From: Brachynemurus nebulosus | Taxonomy: Eukaryota > Arthropoda > Insecta > Neuroptera > Myrmeleontidae | NCBI GenBank assembly: GCA_035578155.1 | Contig: JAPWDM010000050.1 | Span: 806,001 to 870,000, forward strand | Reading direction: 5' to 3' | Length of the DNA stretch: 64,000 bases | Part shown: in pieces, positions 26,741 through 37,850 of the stretch | Numbering within the stretch: position 1 is the stretch's first letter | Layout of the letters: each line of letters begins with the position of its first letter | The notes under the pieces: model-generated | What the model saw: only the letters and a program-made list of their open reading frames with translations | The model's database searches: none | What the model was told of the DNA's origin: nothing | Program-made: the position numbers and the translations under genes

Positions 26741-27006
26741 CAGGGTGGCGATCGACCTGGAAAAGTTAGGGAATTTCAGTCGTAGTCGGGGATTTTTTCA
26801 GTTTTCGCACTGATGGTCGACGACCTTTTTCCTCTTTAGCTGCTTTTTGCCACTGACGAGCAAAAAAAAAAGGTCGTCAAAAAAACTATATTTTTAGAAA
26901 TTACTTTATTTTTAAACAATATTTTTTTCGAAGTACGTCCTGGAATTTTATTCAGAGTCAGGGAGAAGTCAGGGAATTTTGAAATTGGTTTTCAATCGCC
27001 ACCCTG
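26741..27006. mobile_element. CAGGGTGGCG-end MITE, second copy
   Basis: Ends 'cagggtggcgatcgacctgg' and 'caatcgccaccctg'; TATTA on both sides. A shorter relative of 20074-20446, inserted 8 bp from the right end of the previous MITE. Confidence 0.83.
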
Positions 27007-30000
27007 TATTATGTTTTTTTGCATTGTCATCTTTTTGTTAGGTTAGGTATTAACCACATTCTCAGTAACCATTTTAATTAATTCTTACCTAAATTAAAAT
27101 ATTCAGTTGTAAAAATTTGTAATCTTATAATTTAGTTATCGGTGAAAAGTGAATATCTTGTGTATTCCGTTCATAAATTTCCATTTACCAGAGACCTTCA
27201 CTGTGGTTTTCGTCAAATTTTTTATCAGTTGCTTTCTTGAGGCTCCCGTGCCAATTAAAATTAACATAAATAAATAGCAAGGAAATTAACATACAAATTC
27301 GTATCCATAAAAAAAATACCAACGTTAGTATTAAAATGTGTGACCTTAATGTTCCTCAAACAACTTTTTTTTTGTTTTTTTTTTTTGTATTAACGAATAA
27401 TCTTAGAAGATCCATCAGTTACTAACAATTTCTAATTTCTCTGTTATAAAAATGCACAGTTGCCGAATAATATTTGTAAATTTTTATACTGAAAGTCAGT
27501 AAAAATTGGAGCAAGACCATGAGAATTGAATGTCAAATTGATTAATCCGTCTTTGCCATTCGGTTTTCTCAGTTATGTTTTTAATACAGCAATAATTTTA
27601 ATATAAAGTCTCCTGGATTTTTACTGTAGCGATATAATAATATGGCAACACAGAATTTAACTTTTTTTTTTTAAAATTATATATTTTTCAGCGCCTTAAA
27701 GCGTATACAATCGTGTCGAAAATTCAGAAAATGTAAATATTTACAATTTCTATAGAATTTTATTATATATGATTAATAAGACGTAATTTTGCCAATAGTT
27801 TTTTATTTAAAATGTTTTATTTCCTGATTTTGAATGTTTTTTGTGTTATATTGGGTTTAATAATTTGGTTTATTAGAGATTATAATATAAGTACACTTTG
27901 TTCATTTTGAACTTCATTATTAGAAAGAGAAAGAGAAACAAGTAACTTCTCAGCAACCATTCTTTATCGAGAAAATGCGCAATTCAAATTTTTGATAAAA
28001 TTTGTATTTTACAGTTAATTTTTAAGTAAAATGACACACTAAAAACTTATTGAAAAACTTAGATCGTTTAAATGCTCCCTTATATATCATTTATATAATT
28101 GTATAACTCGTACCAACGGAGTTTGCAAACTTTATTATTATTAAGATTAAATATCAGACAGAATGATTCGTAATTTTATGCTGAAGGGAGGGAGCTGTAA
28201 ATTTTATTGCTTTTGTCATAAAACGTAAAAATATTTTTAATTTTTCTTAAATCAGTTTTATTGCCATCTTTATTTTATTTTATATGTATATGTACGAGTG
28301 TTTCAGAACTGATGTATCTATTTTCAACAGTCTCCCAGTCTAGATTATTATATATATTGCAGCTCTGTTAGGGACTGGGATCAGAAATCTATTAAGTAAT
28401 TTTAACTAAATATACTTCACCAAATTTATCAAAACTCCGTTGATGAGGTCAAGATTCTCACTCACACCTCTAGTGATGAAATTAGAAGTTGGCTTTTGGT
28501 ATGGTATTTATAAGCATTTCTAATCGTCAATTAGATGTATGTAATGTATAAATGTCCGCCCAAAGACAACTTTTAATATCATCACCAGAGATTACCGTGT
28601 TCTTTTTCACTGGTACGAACTGTACTTGTTTAATTTTTAATAATGTTAGTTTCAGAATGTGCAATTTTATTATTTGTTTTTGCTGGTTTTGATCGTAAAT
28701 TATCGAGTAGAAGTTCATTACAAATCGGTTGACTACTATTACTATTGAATTTACAACTTTAAGAAGAGTGGTCAAACTATTTGAAATGAACTCTACGATT
28801 ACTATAGAATGTGGCTAATTTGACCAGTAAGTACTTATAAAAAAACAACCAGCGAAAATTAATCGATACGTTATGTGTTTGATACATTACTGGCAATATT
28901 ATAATTCTTTTCAAAAGTAACATATATTTTTTTTTTAAATTTTACTGTGAAACTAGATGAAGCATACACAAATGAATTTTATTTAATAAAATTTGTAAAT
29001 AAATATGTATTGTGATTATGTAATGATCGTAGTAAATAAAGATGGAATTCCCTTTATTTTGGTTATTTTTTTTTTATTTCTGTTAAGTAGTTAGGGTTAG
29101 AAGCTTAAAATAAGACACATTTTCAATAATTTTTTCGAAAGAAACCTTATATGCGATGGATCTGCGAAGGCTTATACACATTATTAGGCATTCCTTTAGC
29201 TATCCAAAAAAATTTTAATTTCCTTTTTCCCGATGATGATGCATTTTATACGTAGTGTCAAAGTCGACGCTTCAAAAAAAACATCGTTTGCGGCTCACAG
29301 TGGTGGTCAGAAATTAGAAAATCGAACGGGGTTTTGAAGAAAACAAATTTTCTGAGTCCCTAAACCCAAAATTACATTGATTCAGAACGAAAATTAAAAA
29401 CTGTAAGCTTCTGGAAAAAAAAATCGAAAAATCCCGGGTTGAGTAGGCAGGAACGGGCTGGGATCTTTATAGCTATCATAAAATTGGTTCCTTTTCACAG
29501 CAAGAGATTTTTGAAAAAATTAAAGAAGGTTATTTATGATATAGTTTTTTGTTTATTATTTACGTATAGTAGACTCTCGTTAATTCAAACCTGCGATAAT
29601 TCGAAACTCTCTATAATTCGTAATATTTTAAGAGTCCCTCGAGTTTCGAATTAACGAGAGTCGACTGAATATAGTAATAATACTTATGCATTACCTTTAT
29701 GCATATTGCATATACCAGGTGTTCCAAGTTATTCAATCAATAAAAATTAAAATATGGTCCATTTCGCTTAAAAACCATGCTTCATCACATGAATTTAAAT
29801 AATTTCCATTTTCTTGGCTTTACCTCTTTCATTATTGCACTTACGTAAATTTTAATATTGCAGTTTGTTTTTAGAAAAGAATAGAAGTTTGATTTGCTTT
29901 CAATATAATAATTATTTAATTTTTTAAGTTTGACTCATGATCAATTTGTATTTGAAATAGGGTATACTTACCTTTAATCTGTAAAGTAAAACTGTTAAAA

Positions 30001-30206
30001 ATAATTTTGTTGTTGACAATTTGATTACGTAGAAAATTTTTTCTTACTAAATATTTATGATAAGTTTAATTACAGTAGTAATATAAATTTAATAAAAACG
30101 GTTTTAATCATACCCAAAAGTACAGCAACTTTGAATGGGAACAAAAATTATTATATTTACATGTAGTTATACCCTTAAAAAAATGATTCTGATATCCAAG
30201 AGGACA
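27007..30206. other. Long AT-rich intergenic stretch
   Basis: No gene is recognised in 3.2 kb. A fragment of the TTGGCGACGC MITE terminal region lies at about 28450-28490 and a small pogo-like foldback at 29575-29668; the rest is unremarkable. Confidence 0.45.
29575..29668. mobile_element. Short pogo-like foldback MITE
   Basis: 'gtagactctcgttaattc' and 'gaattaacgagagtcgac' form inverted ends about 90 bp apart. The motif is that of pogo/Tigger-type ends; a relative end is at 62310-62324. Confidence 0.7.
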
Positions 30207-30214
30207 ATTCAACC

Positions 30215-30581
30215 CATAGAGTAATATAGACAACATATCTATCCCTACACTACTGGAACCAGTGTAACATGTAAGAGATAGACAATATGTTGTATACACA
30301 CACTGGGTTTACATTGTATTAGTGCGATTTTGTGTATTTGTGTGAGTAACGAAGATAGTAGGGGCGGTCACGTGGCTCAGTTATTGCATATATAGCTATG
30401 ACAGCACACGCATGTACTAGGGGATGTAACAATACCAACAACAATCAAGTCCATTATCGTGTGGTTGATCTTCAATCATCGACTGCTACTGACAAATTGA
30501 CAACTAAGAAGCCTAATGAGCACAGAAGTACACACTCGTGATTTCAGAAAAGAGATAGTTGCGGGGTCTCTGTCCTCTGTG
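30215..30581. mobile_element. hAT MITE with perfect 8-bp duplication ATTCAACC
   Basis: Starts 'catagagtaa' and ends 'gtcctctgtg'. ATTCAACC is found at 30207-30214 and 30582-30589. The interior is homologous to 22698-23065, including 'caataccaacaacaatcaa'. Confidence 0.88.
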
Positions 30582-30607
30582 ATTCAACCACTTTACTGAT
30601 GCATATA

Positions 30608-30902
30608 TACAGGGTGAAAAACAAATAACTCTCGTCCTTTTGTGAGGTGACTCATAGCACCCTGTAGACACTAAAACCGCAGGAATTTTTTCGGAATAAA
30701 CAGTCGCGTCACACCTCAAAAGGATGAGTTATTTCCCTTACACCCTATATACACACACACACACATAAATAACTCTTATCCTTTTGAGGGGTGACGCGAC
30801 CGTTGATTCCGAAAAAAATCCTGCGGTTTTAATGTCTAGAGGGTGCTATGAGTAACTCCTCAAAAGATGGTCACTTATTTCTCTGACACCTGTATGTATA
30901 TA

Positions 30903-30998
<96 letters not shown>

Positions 30999-31137
30999 GT
31001 TAGAGAAATAAGTGAGGTCCTTTTGAGGGCTGACTCATAGCACCCTGTAGACAATAAAACCGCAGGAATTTTTTCGGAATTAACAGTCGCGTCACCCCTC
31101 AAAAGGATAAGAGCTATTTCCTTTACACCCTGTATAT
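30608..31137. repeat. Three copies of a 140-bp element embedded in a TA microsatellite
   Basis: Units at about 30608-30751 (+), 30752-30890 (-) and 30995-31137 (+) share 'ccgcaggaattttttcgga' and end in 'acagggtg'/'caccctgta'-type sequence. A (TA)n tract at 30909-30994 separates units two and three. The units look like MITEs that target TA repeats. Confidence 0.75.
30909..30994. repeat. (TA)n microsatellite
   Basis: About 43 uninterrupted TA units. Confidence 0.95.
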
Positions 31138-32656
31138 AATATATACACACATACATATATATACATAATTTTTTTCCTAATTGTTGTCCAAATACTCTTG
31201 TTGCTAACTGTATAACTCGGCGACCGTTTCATATTTCGTTTTCAAATTTTAACTAATGATTATTGAGATATAAACAAAAAAAATACTAAAGAAAAAAATT
31301 TGAATTTTTTTTCTGTAACCCTGACTAACCCTTAAATAATGTACCCATTATGACATGCGTGCGTTATGGCAAAGTATTTTAAGTATCATTTAAATCCGAG
31401 AGGAGTACGTGATACAGTTACGGCTAATAAATTTCTATTTTTAATCAAAACCTTGATTCGGTAGGTAAAGAAACGGTGATTTCCGAACAAATATAAGGAT
31501 AGACAAACATACAAAAATTAGAATAAGAAAAAGTCTTTATTTTTATTAATTTTACTGACAATGAGTTGCAATAATTGAAGCGGCAAGTGGATAGAGGTGT
31601 TACACGACATTTTTTTTAAATAATATTTTATAGTAAAAATGTTTGAAAGTTTGTATTTACATATATTTCCCGTACGATAACACCTGTTATTGAATTTTTA
31701 CAAAACTATTTGATGTAAGGAAACTAAATTCTTAGGATATTTCTAAATATTATAAAATATGACTTTTTTTAAGTCACATAACACCTTAATTCATTTGCCC
31801 TTTCAATTATTCGATACGCACATCGAAACAATTAATGGGCCTATTCGTACCGCACGAAGTCAAAGTGTCTTGCTCTTACTTTTAAGAACATTATACTTGT
31901 TTTGAAGAACTTTTGTCTTACTTTGGAGATATTTGTATGTTCCTGTCTCACTTTCCGTGTTCTTGAGAGAAGGGTGAAGGATATGTACGATGTATACCGA
32001 ACGCTATTACTGACTATAAACTATGTATGCTACAATCATCGTATCATAGAGATGTACACGATATGATTTTACTCACAGAGTACTAATTTAAATACAAGAG
32101 TAATATTGTACTAGATTTTAGATAAAATTTCTTGTTAATACAATAATACGTGAAAGTTTTTAAAAAATGTGTTGTTAATTATTTAGAATTTAGCTAATTC
32201 ACTTGAATGAATTTTTTTAATGAAAATAAGTTGCGTTTTTAATGACAATAGGAATATTCTTATTGGAACGAGAAAAAATTAAAAAATAAAATAACAGAAA
32301 ATTCTCATATAATTTTTATTTGTATAAATTGAATTATATAATTCATTTTATTTATTTATACTATTATTATTATTATTATTATTAATTTTTTTTATTATAA
32401 TAAGAATTGTACAGAATTTTGATAAGAATTGAATGTAAAATGTTGAACTGGCAAAAATTTTAATAGGTATAAAGAAATTAGCATTATGAATAATACAATT
32501 TTGTTCGTCATTGGCCTGGCCTTTATATAAGGTTAAAACTATTCATTAAGAATTTTTTTAGTACATCAAACATGTATACGAAGTATCCCATGATTTAAAT
32601 ACCTAATTAAAGCCTTACACACGGTCTGATCTCATCGCCCAATAAAATAGACATTA

Positions 32657-32924
32657 TTGACGACGTAAAGATTCTCTCTCGTGTCTCTGGTGGTAAAATT
32701 AGGACTAGTATCGAGTTAAAATATACGCATAAATGTTTAATTGGGGATAGAAAATCTAGTAATCCGCCCATAATTTGTATAATAGGTATTCTAATGACAA
32801 TTACACGTATACAAAAATTTTTACTTGATACAGATTCTAATTTAACATTTATGCGTATATTTTAACTCGATACTAGTCCTAATTTTACCACCAGAGACAC
32901 GAGAGAGAATCTTTACGTCGTCAA
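32657..32924. mobile_element. TTGGCGACGC-family MITE at the palindrome axis
   Basis: Ends 'ttgacgacgtaaagattct' and its exact complement. The interior 'aaatctagtaatccgccca' matches the copies at 43077 and 50839. Here the usual right terminal segment after 'gatacagattctaattta' is replaced by a second, inverted left terminus. Confidence 0.8.
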
Positions 32925-33553
32925 TAATGTCTATTTTATTGGCCGATGAGATCAGACCGTGTGTAACCGGCTTTAATTAGGTATTTAAATCATGGGATAC
33001 TTCGTATACATGTTTGATGTACTAAAAAATTCTTAATGAATAGTTTTAACCTTATATAAAGGCCAGGCCAATGACGAACAAAATTGTATTATTCATAATG
33101 CTAATTTCTTTATACCTATTAAAATTTTTGCCAGTTCAACATTTTACATTCAATTCTTATCAAAATTCTGTACAATTCTTATTATAATAAAAAAAATTAA
33201 TAATAATAATAATAATAATAGTATAAATAAATAAAATGAATTATATAATTCAATTTATACAAATAAAAATTATATGAGAATTTTCTGTTATTTTATTTTT
33301 TAATTTTTTCTCGTTCCAATAAGAATATTCCTATTGTCATTAAAAACGCAACTTATTTTCATTAAAAAAATTCATTCAAGTGAATTAGCTAAATTCTAAA
33401 TAATTAACAACACATTTTTTAAAAACTTTCACGTATTATTGTATTAACAAGAAATTTTATCTAAAATCTAGTACAATATTACTCTTGTATTTAAATTAGT
33501 ACTCTGTGAGTAAAATCATATCGTGTACATCTCTATGATACGATGATTGTAGC

Positions 33554-34552
33554 CAAGGGGTCAAACTAGATTGTCTATGGGTCTGTTTATTTTAATGCAA
33601 CGTTTCAAAACGTTGTAAAACATATATGACGTAAGCAAACATATTATGGTGCATGATTTTTACGCATGTGCGAACGTTTTATTTCGGCTGGACACAACTG
33701 TTGCAAATGTTACAAAACAAAAAAACAACCTCTGTTGTAAATAAAGAAAATCTTAATAGTTTTTTATTTTATTTTTTTTATTAATTAAATAACATTAAAA
33801 TTTTAGGAAAATGTACAATTTGTATGATGTTATAATAGACGAATACGTCTATCTTGATGTTATAATAGACGAATATGTCTATCAACTCTTGATTTCCGCT
33901 GACAATAAACTTTTCGTATTTATTATTATTATTATTTACTAGATAATATGTTTTCAAAAAAACACAGTTATGGGACATTATTTATTTGAAATCCGATTGT
34001 AAAATTATCTGTAAAATGAATAAATAAACGCCGTAATTGAATCATACGGTAGCAATAATGATAGCTAACCTAGCTAATTATACAAGAGATACACGTGCGT
34101 TAGACACACACTATGTATCCTATGTACTTCATGTACGTATGTAAATGACGTCAAAGCTATTTGCAACAGTTCTGTCCCGCCTAAGTGAACATAAAACATG
34201 TTTTTATGGTGTAAAACGTTGCATTAAAATAAACACACCCTATGTCTCTGTTCCACTTGTAATGAGTTTGTGACGTAAATCTCCCCACTCTATTGGTGTA
34301 GATACACACTGTTTGCAGTGGTATTGGTTTAATGGTTGCGTCCTGGTGCGTATTTACACATACTACTACACCACACGTATTACCAGAGAGAAATGTGTGC
34401 TGTTCAACTAACAATGTCTAACAATGTAATATAATGGACTGTGTGTTCGGTGACGGACAGCGACTGACTACATGACTTAGCTGTGACAGGCCTACAAATG
34501 ACTCCAAGCGAATTACACTTTTTTGATGTTAGTTGGCTTCTAGTGTTCTATG
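33554..34552. mobile_element. hAT-type element inserted in the palindrome's right arm
   Basis: Starts 'caaggggtcaaactaga' and ends 'cactagt'-like on the complement; ATTGTAGC is duplicated at 33546-33553 and 34553-34560. The intact left arm shows the unoccupied target. It is homologous to 57822-58151. Internal open frames (65 and 77 codons) are not recognised. Confidence 0.82.
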
Positions 34553-34754
34553 ATTGTAGCATACATAGTTTATAGTCAGTAATAGCGTTCGGTATACATC
34601 GTACATATCCTTCACCCTTCTCTCAAGAACACGGAAAGTGAGACAGGAACATACAAATATCTCCAAAGTAAGACAAAAGTTCTTCAAAACAAGTATAATG
34701 TTCTTGAAAGTAAGAGCAAGACACTTTGACTTCGTGCGGTACGAATAGGCCCAT

Positions 34755-35331
34755 AGGTTATTTAAATTTTAGTACAATTAGACCCTGACTTCTTTTCAGG
34801 ACACAACTTTTTAATTTAAATCACCTTTATTTACTTTCAGGATACATGATAATAATTAGAAAAAAAAACTATTTTTTTTTGAAAATAGTGATTAACACAA
34901 AAAGGAGTACAGCTGAACCTTTTTATTATGCGGTCCTTTTTTGAGCGATTTTTTTATGCGACTTTTTTATGTGGTTTTTAAAAAATGGCCAAATAAAGGA
35001 TCAAACTCAATCATAAACTTCAAAAAATTTCATTTAGGGGGGCCGATAAAGAGCCTTATCGAAACCTCTCCTTTGTAATTTTTCTTTTCAAAATAAATTT
35101 GCGCGAAAACATTCCTTGATAATCAATTACGTCACATTTTCTAAATAACAACAATCAACAAGGCATTTTTTAAGTAATTGTAAGAAAACAAATTGTTTTA
35201 TTCTTTTTTACAACTAGGGAGATTTGTTGATTCTGATCATATTTTGGATATTATAAAAAAAATCGTTTAATTTGGAAAAAATATTTATTAGTTATTACTT
35301 TAAAAAATTTTCTAGAGTTACAATATAGAAT
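34755..35331. other. AT-rich spacer
   Basis: Downstream of the Reeler gene's stop. Degenerate mariner-like 'ttttttatgcgactttttta' motifs near 34950; no gene. Confidence 0.4.
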
Positions 35332-36009
35332 TTATTTAACGTTCAGTGTGGCCAATGGTTGTTTTACCCAATAAACGGCCCCATTTTTGGCAACAGTTAC
35401 ACTGGAAAAAACAGAAAATTTGTTCAATTCGATAAAAAAAAAAAATTAAAAAAACAGAAACAAAAAATACTTACAAGAATTTAATCTGTCCTTTTACGTT
35501 TGGAACTATATAATCCACAGTTGTCGTTGTTTTATCTTCATTATTCTTGTGAGTGACGGCATTCTAAAATTAAAAATCAAATTTTCATTAATTAAATTTT
35601 TTTGTACTTGTAATTATCTTTACTAAATGAAAAACAAAAACCTTGATAACTGAATGTTTTACAGAATGGTGTTTACCTTTTTACCCTTGGGACAATTAAT
35701 TGTTTTAATATATTTGTCTGTATCAGAAACATCAAAACTGCCAATAATTTCATTTCCTTTACGACCTTGAATTAGTAGACCTTTGTAGACCTCATTATTA
35801 GTGTTTCCTACGAGTGTTATTTTGACACGTTCACCAGGCGTTGCACTACTCTGTGATAATTTTAAACTAAATGGAATTTTTGATTTTTGCGGTTCAGCGG
35901 GATGTTTTGGCGTCATGTCATCGCAAACTTGAACTGGTGCTCCACCCGAATAGGCGAATACTTCGTACGAAAAACATGCGACAAGTAATAATGTGATATA
36001 TAAATTCAT
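35332..36009 (-). CDS. Secreted Reeler-domain protein (insect defence-protein-like), 3 coding exons
   Basis: Small secreted Reeler proteins of insects include hemolymph proteins induced by infection or linked to nodulation; the molecular activity is not settled. Minus-strand exons 36009-35677, 35563-35475 and 35401-35332 join in frame to 163 residues. The protein starts with a signal peptide (LYITLLLVACFSYEVFA) and matures near YSGGAP, followed by a Reeler start with CDDMTPKHP. Beta-strand blocks include 'PFSLKLSQSSATPGERVKIT', 'YKGLLIQGRKG' and 'INCPKGKK', ending in 'AVYWVKQPLATLNVK'. The short length equals a single Reeler domain without a membrane anchor. A splice acceptor lies 8 nt before the ATG, so a non-coding first exon exists upstream; 'atttaaaagg' at about 36180 (minus) may be its TATA box. 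It could instead be described as a putative ferric-reductase-like Reeler protein, but it is too short for that. Confidence 0.85.
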
Positions 36010-36382
36010 GGTGATTCCTGTAACAAGTAAATGTATGAAGGATTTAAATAGATAAAAGATATTTCAAAAATATATTTCCGCGACCGACTATGCTCGTGAA
36101 GGTTTTCTACAGTTTTCTTTCACAATTCCAGATGAATATCGGCATAGTTTCTTTAAGTAAGTCGGCTGCAGACGCACACCTTTTAAATCCTAGCCCACCA
36201 CCACTTTCCTTGTCCTCCACCCACAATCATGAATTTGTAATGTGAAGTATTGTAAAGAAAAAGTATAAAAGTATAAATAAAGGACATCAAATAATGATGT
36301 GGGTGGCGTCTATTATAGACAAAAGTCTTAAAAACGGACGTTAAACCACATTATTATGTGGTTTAACTATTTAACTAATTAA

Positions 36383-37029
36383 CTCAATGAGAAGTATATA
36401 AGTGTAATAATTCTACAGAACTTGAATAGAACAATAATTTTTGCGTAATATATGCACATGCTGAAAATGGTTTTTCTATTTTCTCGTGGGAATGAGACAT
36501 TTTCCCGTAATAAAAAGTATCCTAAGTGTTAACGCAGGTAATAAGCTATCACCATACAAAATTTCATCAAAATTATTCCAATAGTTTTTGCGTAATGCAT
36601 GCACATGCTCAAAATGGTTTTTCTATTTTCCCGTGAGAATGAGACATTTTCTCGGAGTAAAAAGTACCTCAGATGTTGACTCAGATAATAAGTTATCACC
36701 ACACCAAATTTCATCAAAATCCGTCCAATAGTTTTTGCGTAATGTGTGCATATGCTTAGAATGGTTTTTCTGTTTTCCCGTGGGAACAAAACATTTTTCC
36801 GAAATAAAAAGTATCCTAGATGTTGACCCAGGTAATAAGTTATCTTCACACCAAATTTCATTGAAATCCGTTCAATAGTTTTTGCGTGATGCGTGAACAG
36901 ACAGACAGACAAAAATTTTAAAAATCGCTGTTTTGATACTTACGTCGATAACTATTTACAGTATCAGTACAATTGTCAAAAAATATTCCATGTACAGAAA
37001 TGGTCTCGTTACACTTTTATTATATGTAT
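36383..37029. repeat. Interspersed repeat with three 147-bp tandem units, copy 2
   Basis: Same 647-bp length, unit spacing (atagttttt at 36581, 36728 and 36875) and tail as the copy at 792-1438, with scattered substitutions. The 127-codon minus frame is a by-product. Confidence 0.85.
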
Positions 37030-37375
37030 AGAAATTTCAAAAATAAAATTAATTCCCGCCCTGATTAATAATTCAAATTATTCTCAAATATTTTGGGATA
37101 TTCTTAAAGAGCACATCAAAGAAAATAGTAATAAAATAAATTTGCACGTGAAGAAAAAGCGGACGATGGACATTTGCCATCGGAGAGGTAATATATATAT
37201 CTCTGATTCTATCAGACATTAAAATTTCCGTATTTTTAAAATTAGTGAGTAAAAGAAAGTTTATAATTCGTTATATAGTTTAACTCGATACGAATATGAT
37301 AAGATTAAGGTGTTTTTGATGACTCAGGAGTAACAAAAAATACGTCGCAAAGACTCTGACCATTGTTGTTTCCAA
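37030..37375. other. Unassigned flank of the 147-bp repeat
   Basis: Immediately after the repeat tail is an open stretch (IPALINNSNYSQIFWDILKE) that might be an old transposon coding fragment, but nothing identifies it. Confidence 0.3.
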
Positions 37376-37850
37376 GTTACAATAGTATATTGTGCAATAA
37401 GTGCGGGAAATTGTCGATTGCCCACAAAAGCGAAGTTGTGTGAGTGGGGCAATCGACAATCCCGCACGAGTTGCACATACTATTTTTTATTACGAATTTC
37501 GCATACTTTTTTCTATTATTATCACTATTTTTGACATTTTTATTACTTTTTAAAATAATATTTTTAAGTGTTCGTCTTTTTTTTCTGAATTAATTATCGT
37601 TTAAATTACTTTGTTGGTGGTTTCTATAGAAATAATTATGAAATATTTATTAAATGAAAAATTAAGAGGCGGCTTTGCGTGTTTTGATTAAATTTTGCGT
37701 GTTTTATTGTCAATTTGCGTGTGGAAAGTGACTTTCCACACGCAAAAAAGTATGCGGGAAAAGTACAATGGGCAAACAGCTATTTTGCGTACAGAAATGT
37801 GTGCGCTAAGTTAGTACTTCTCCCGCATGAGTAATAAAAAATATATACTT
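37376..37850. mobile_element. Foldback element with 'tgcgggaa' arms
   Basis: 37382-37422 pairs with 37447-37482 (aagtgcggga...cccgcacgagtt), and 'tattttttattac' at about 37480 pairs with 'agtaataaaaaatata' at about 37828. Related sequence, also with 'ttttcccacttattgtaca', occurs at 53295-53425. Confidence 0.6.

Larger units (their letters stand above)
31835..34754. repeat. Giant inverted repeat, arms of about 905 bp, centred in a MITE
   Basis: The left arm 31835-32738 and the right arm 32842-34754 are reverse complements. The right arm is lengthened by a 999-bp hAT insertion plus its 8-bp duplication; without them it is 906 bp against 904. The stretches compared by eye are almost identical (for example 'ttaagaac' versus 'ttcaagaac' is one of few changes). 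The loop of about 103 bp and the innermost arm parts are a TTGGCGACGC-family MITE (32657-32924). Outer ends read 'atgggcctattcgtaccgc'. Flanks beyond the arms differ. Confidence 0.9.

Noticed and set aside
30875..31156. 93-codon frame of repeated Tyr-Ile
   Set aside because: Translation of a (TA)n microsatellite.
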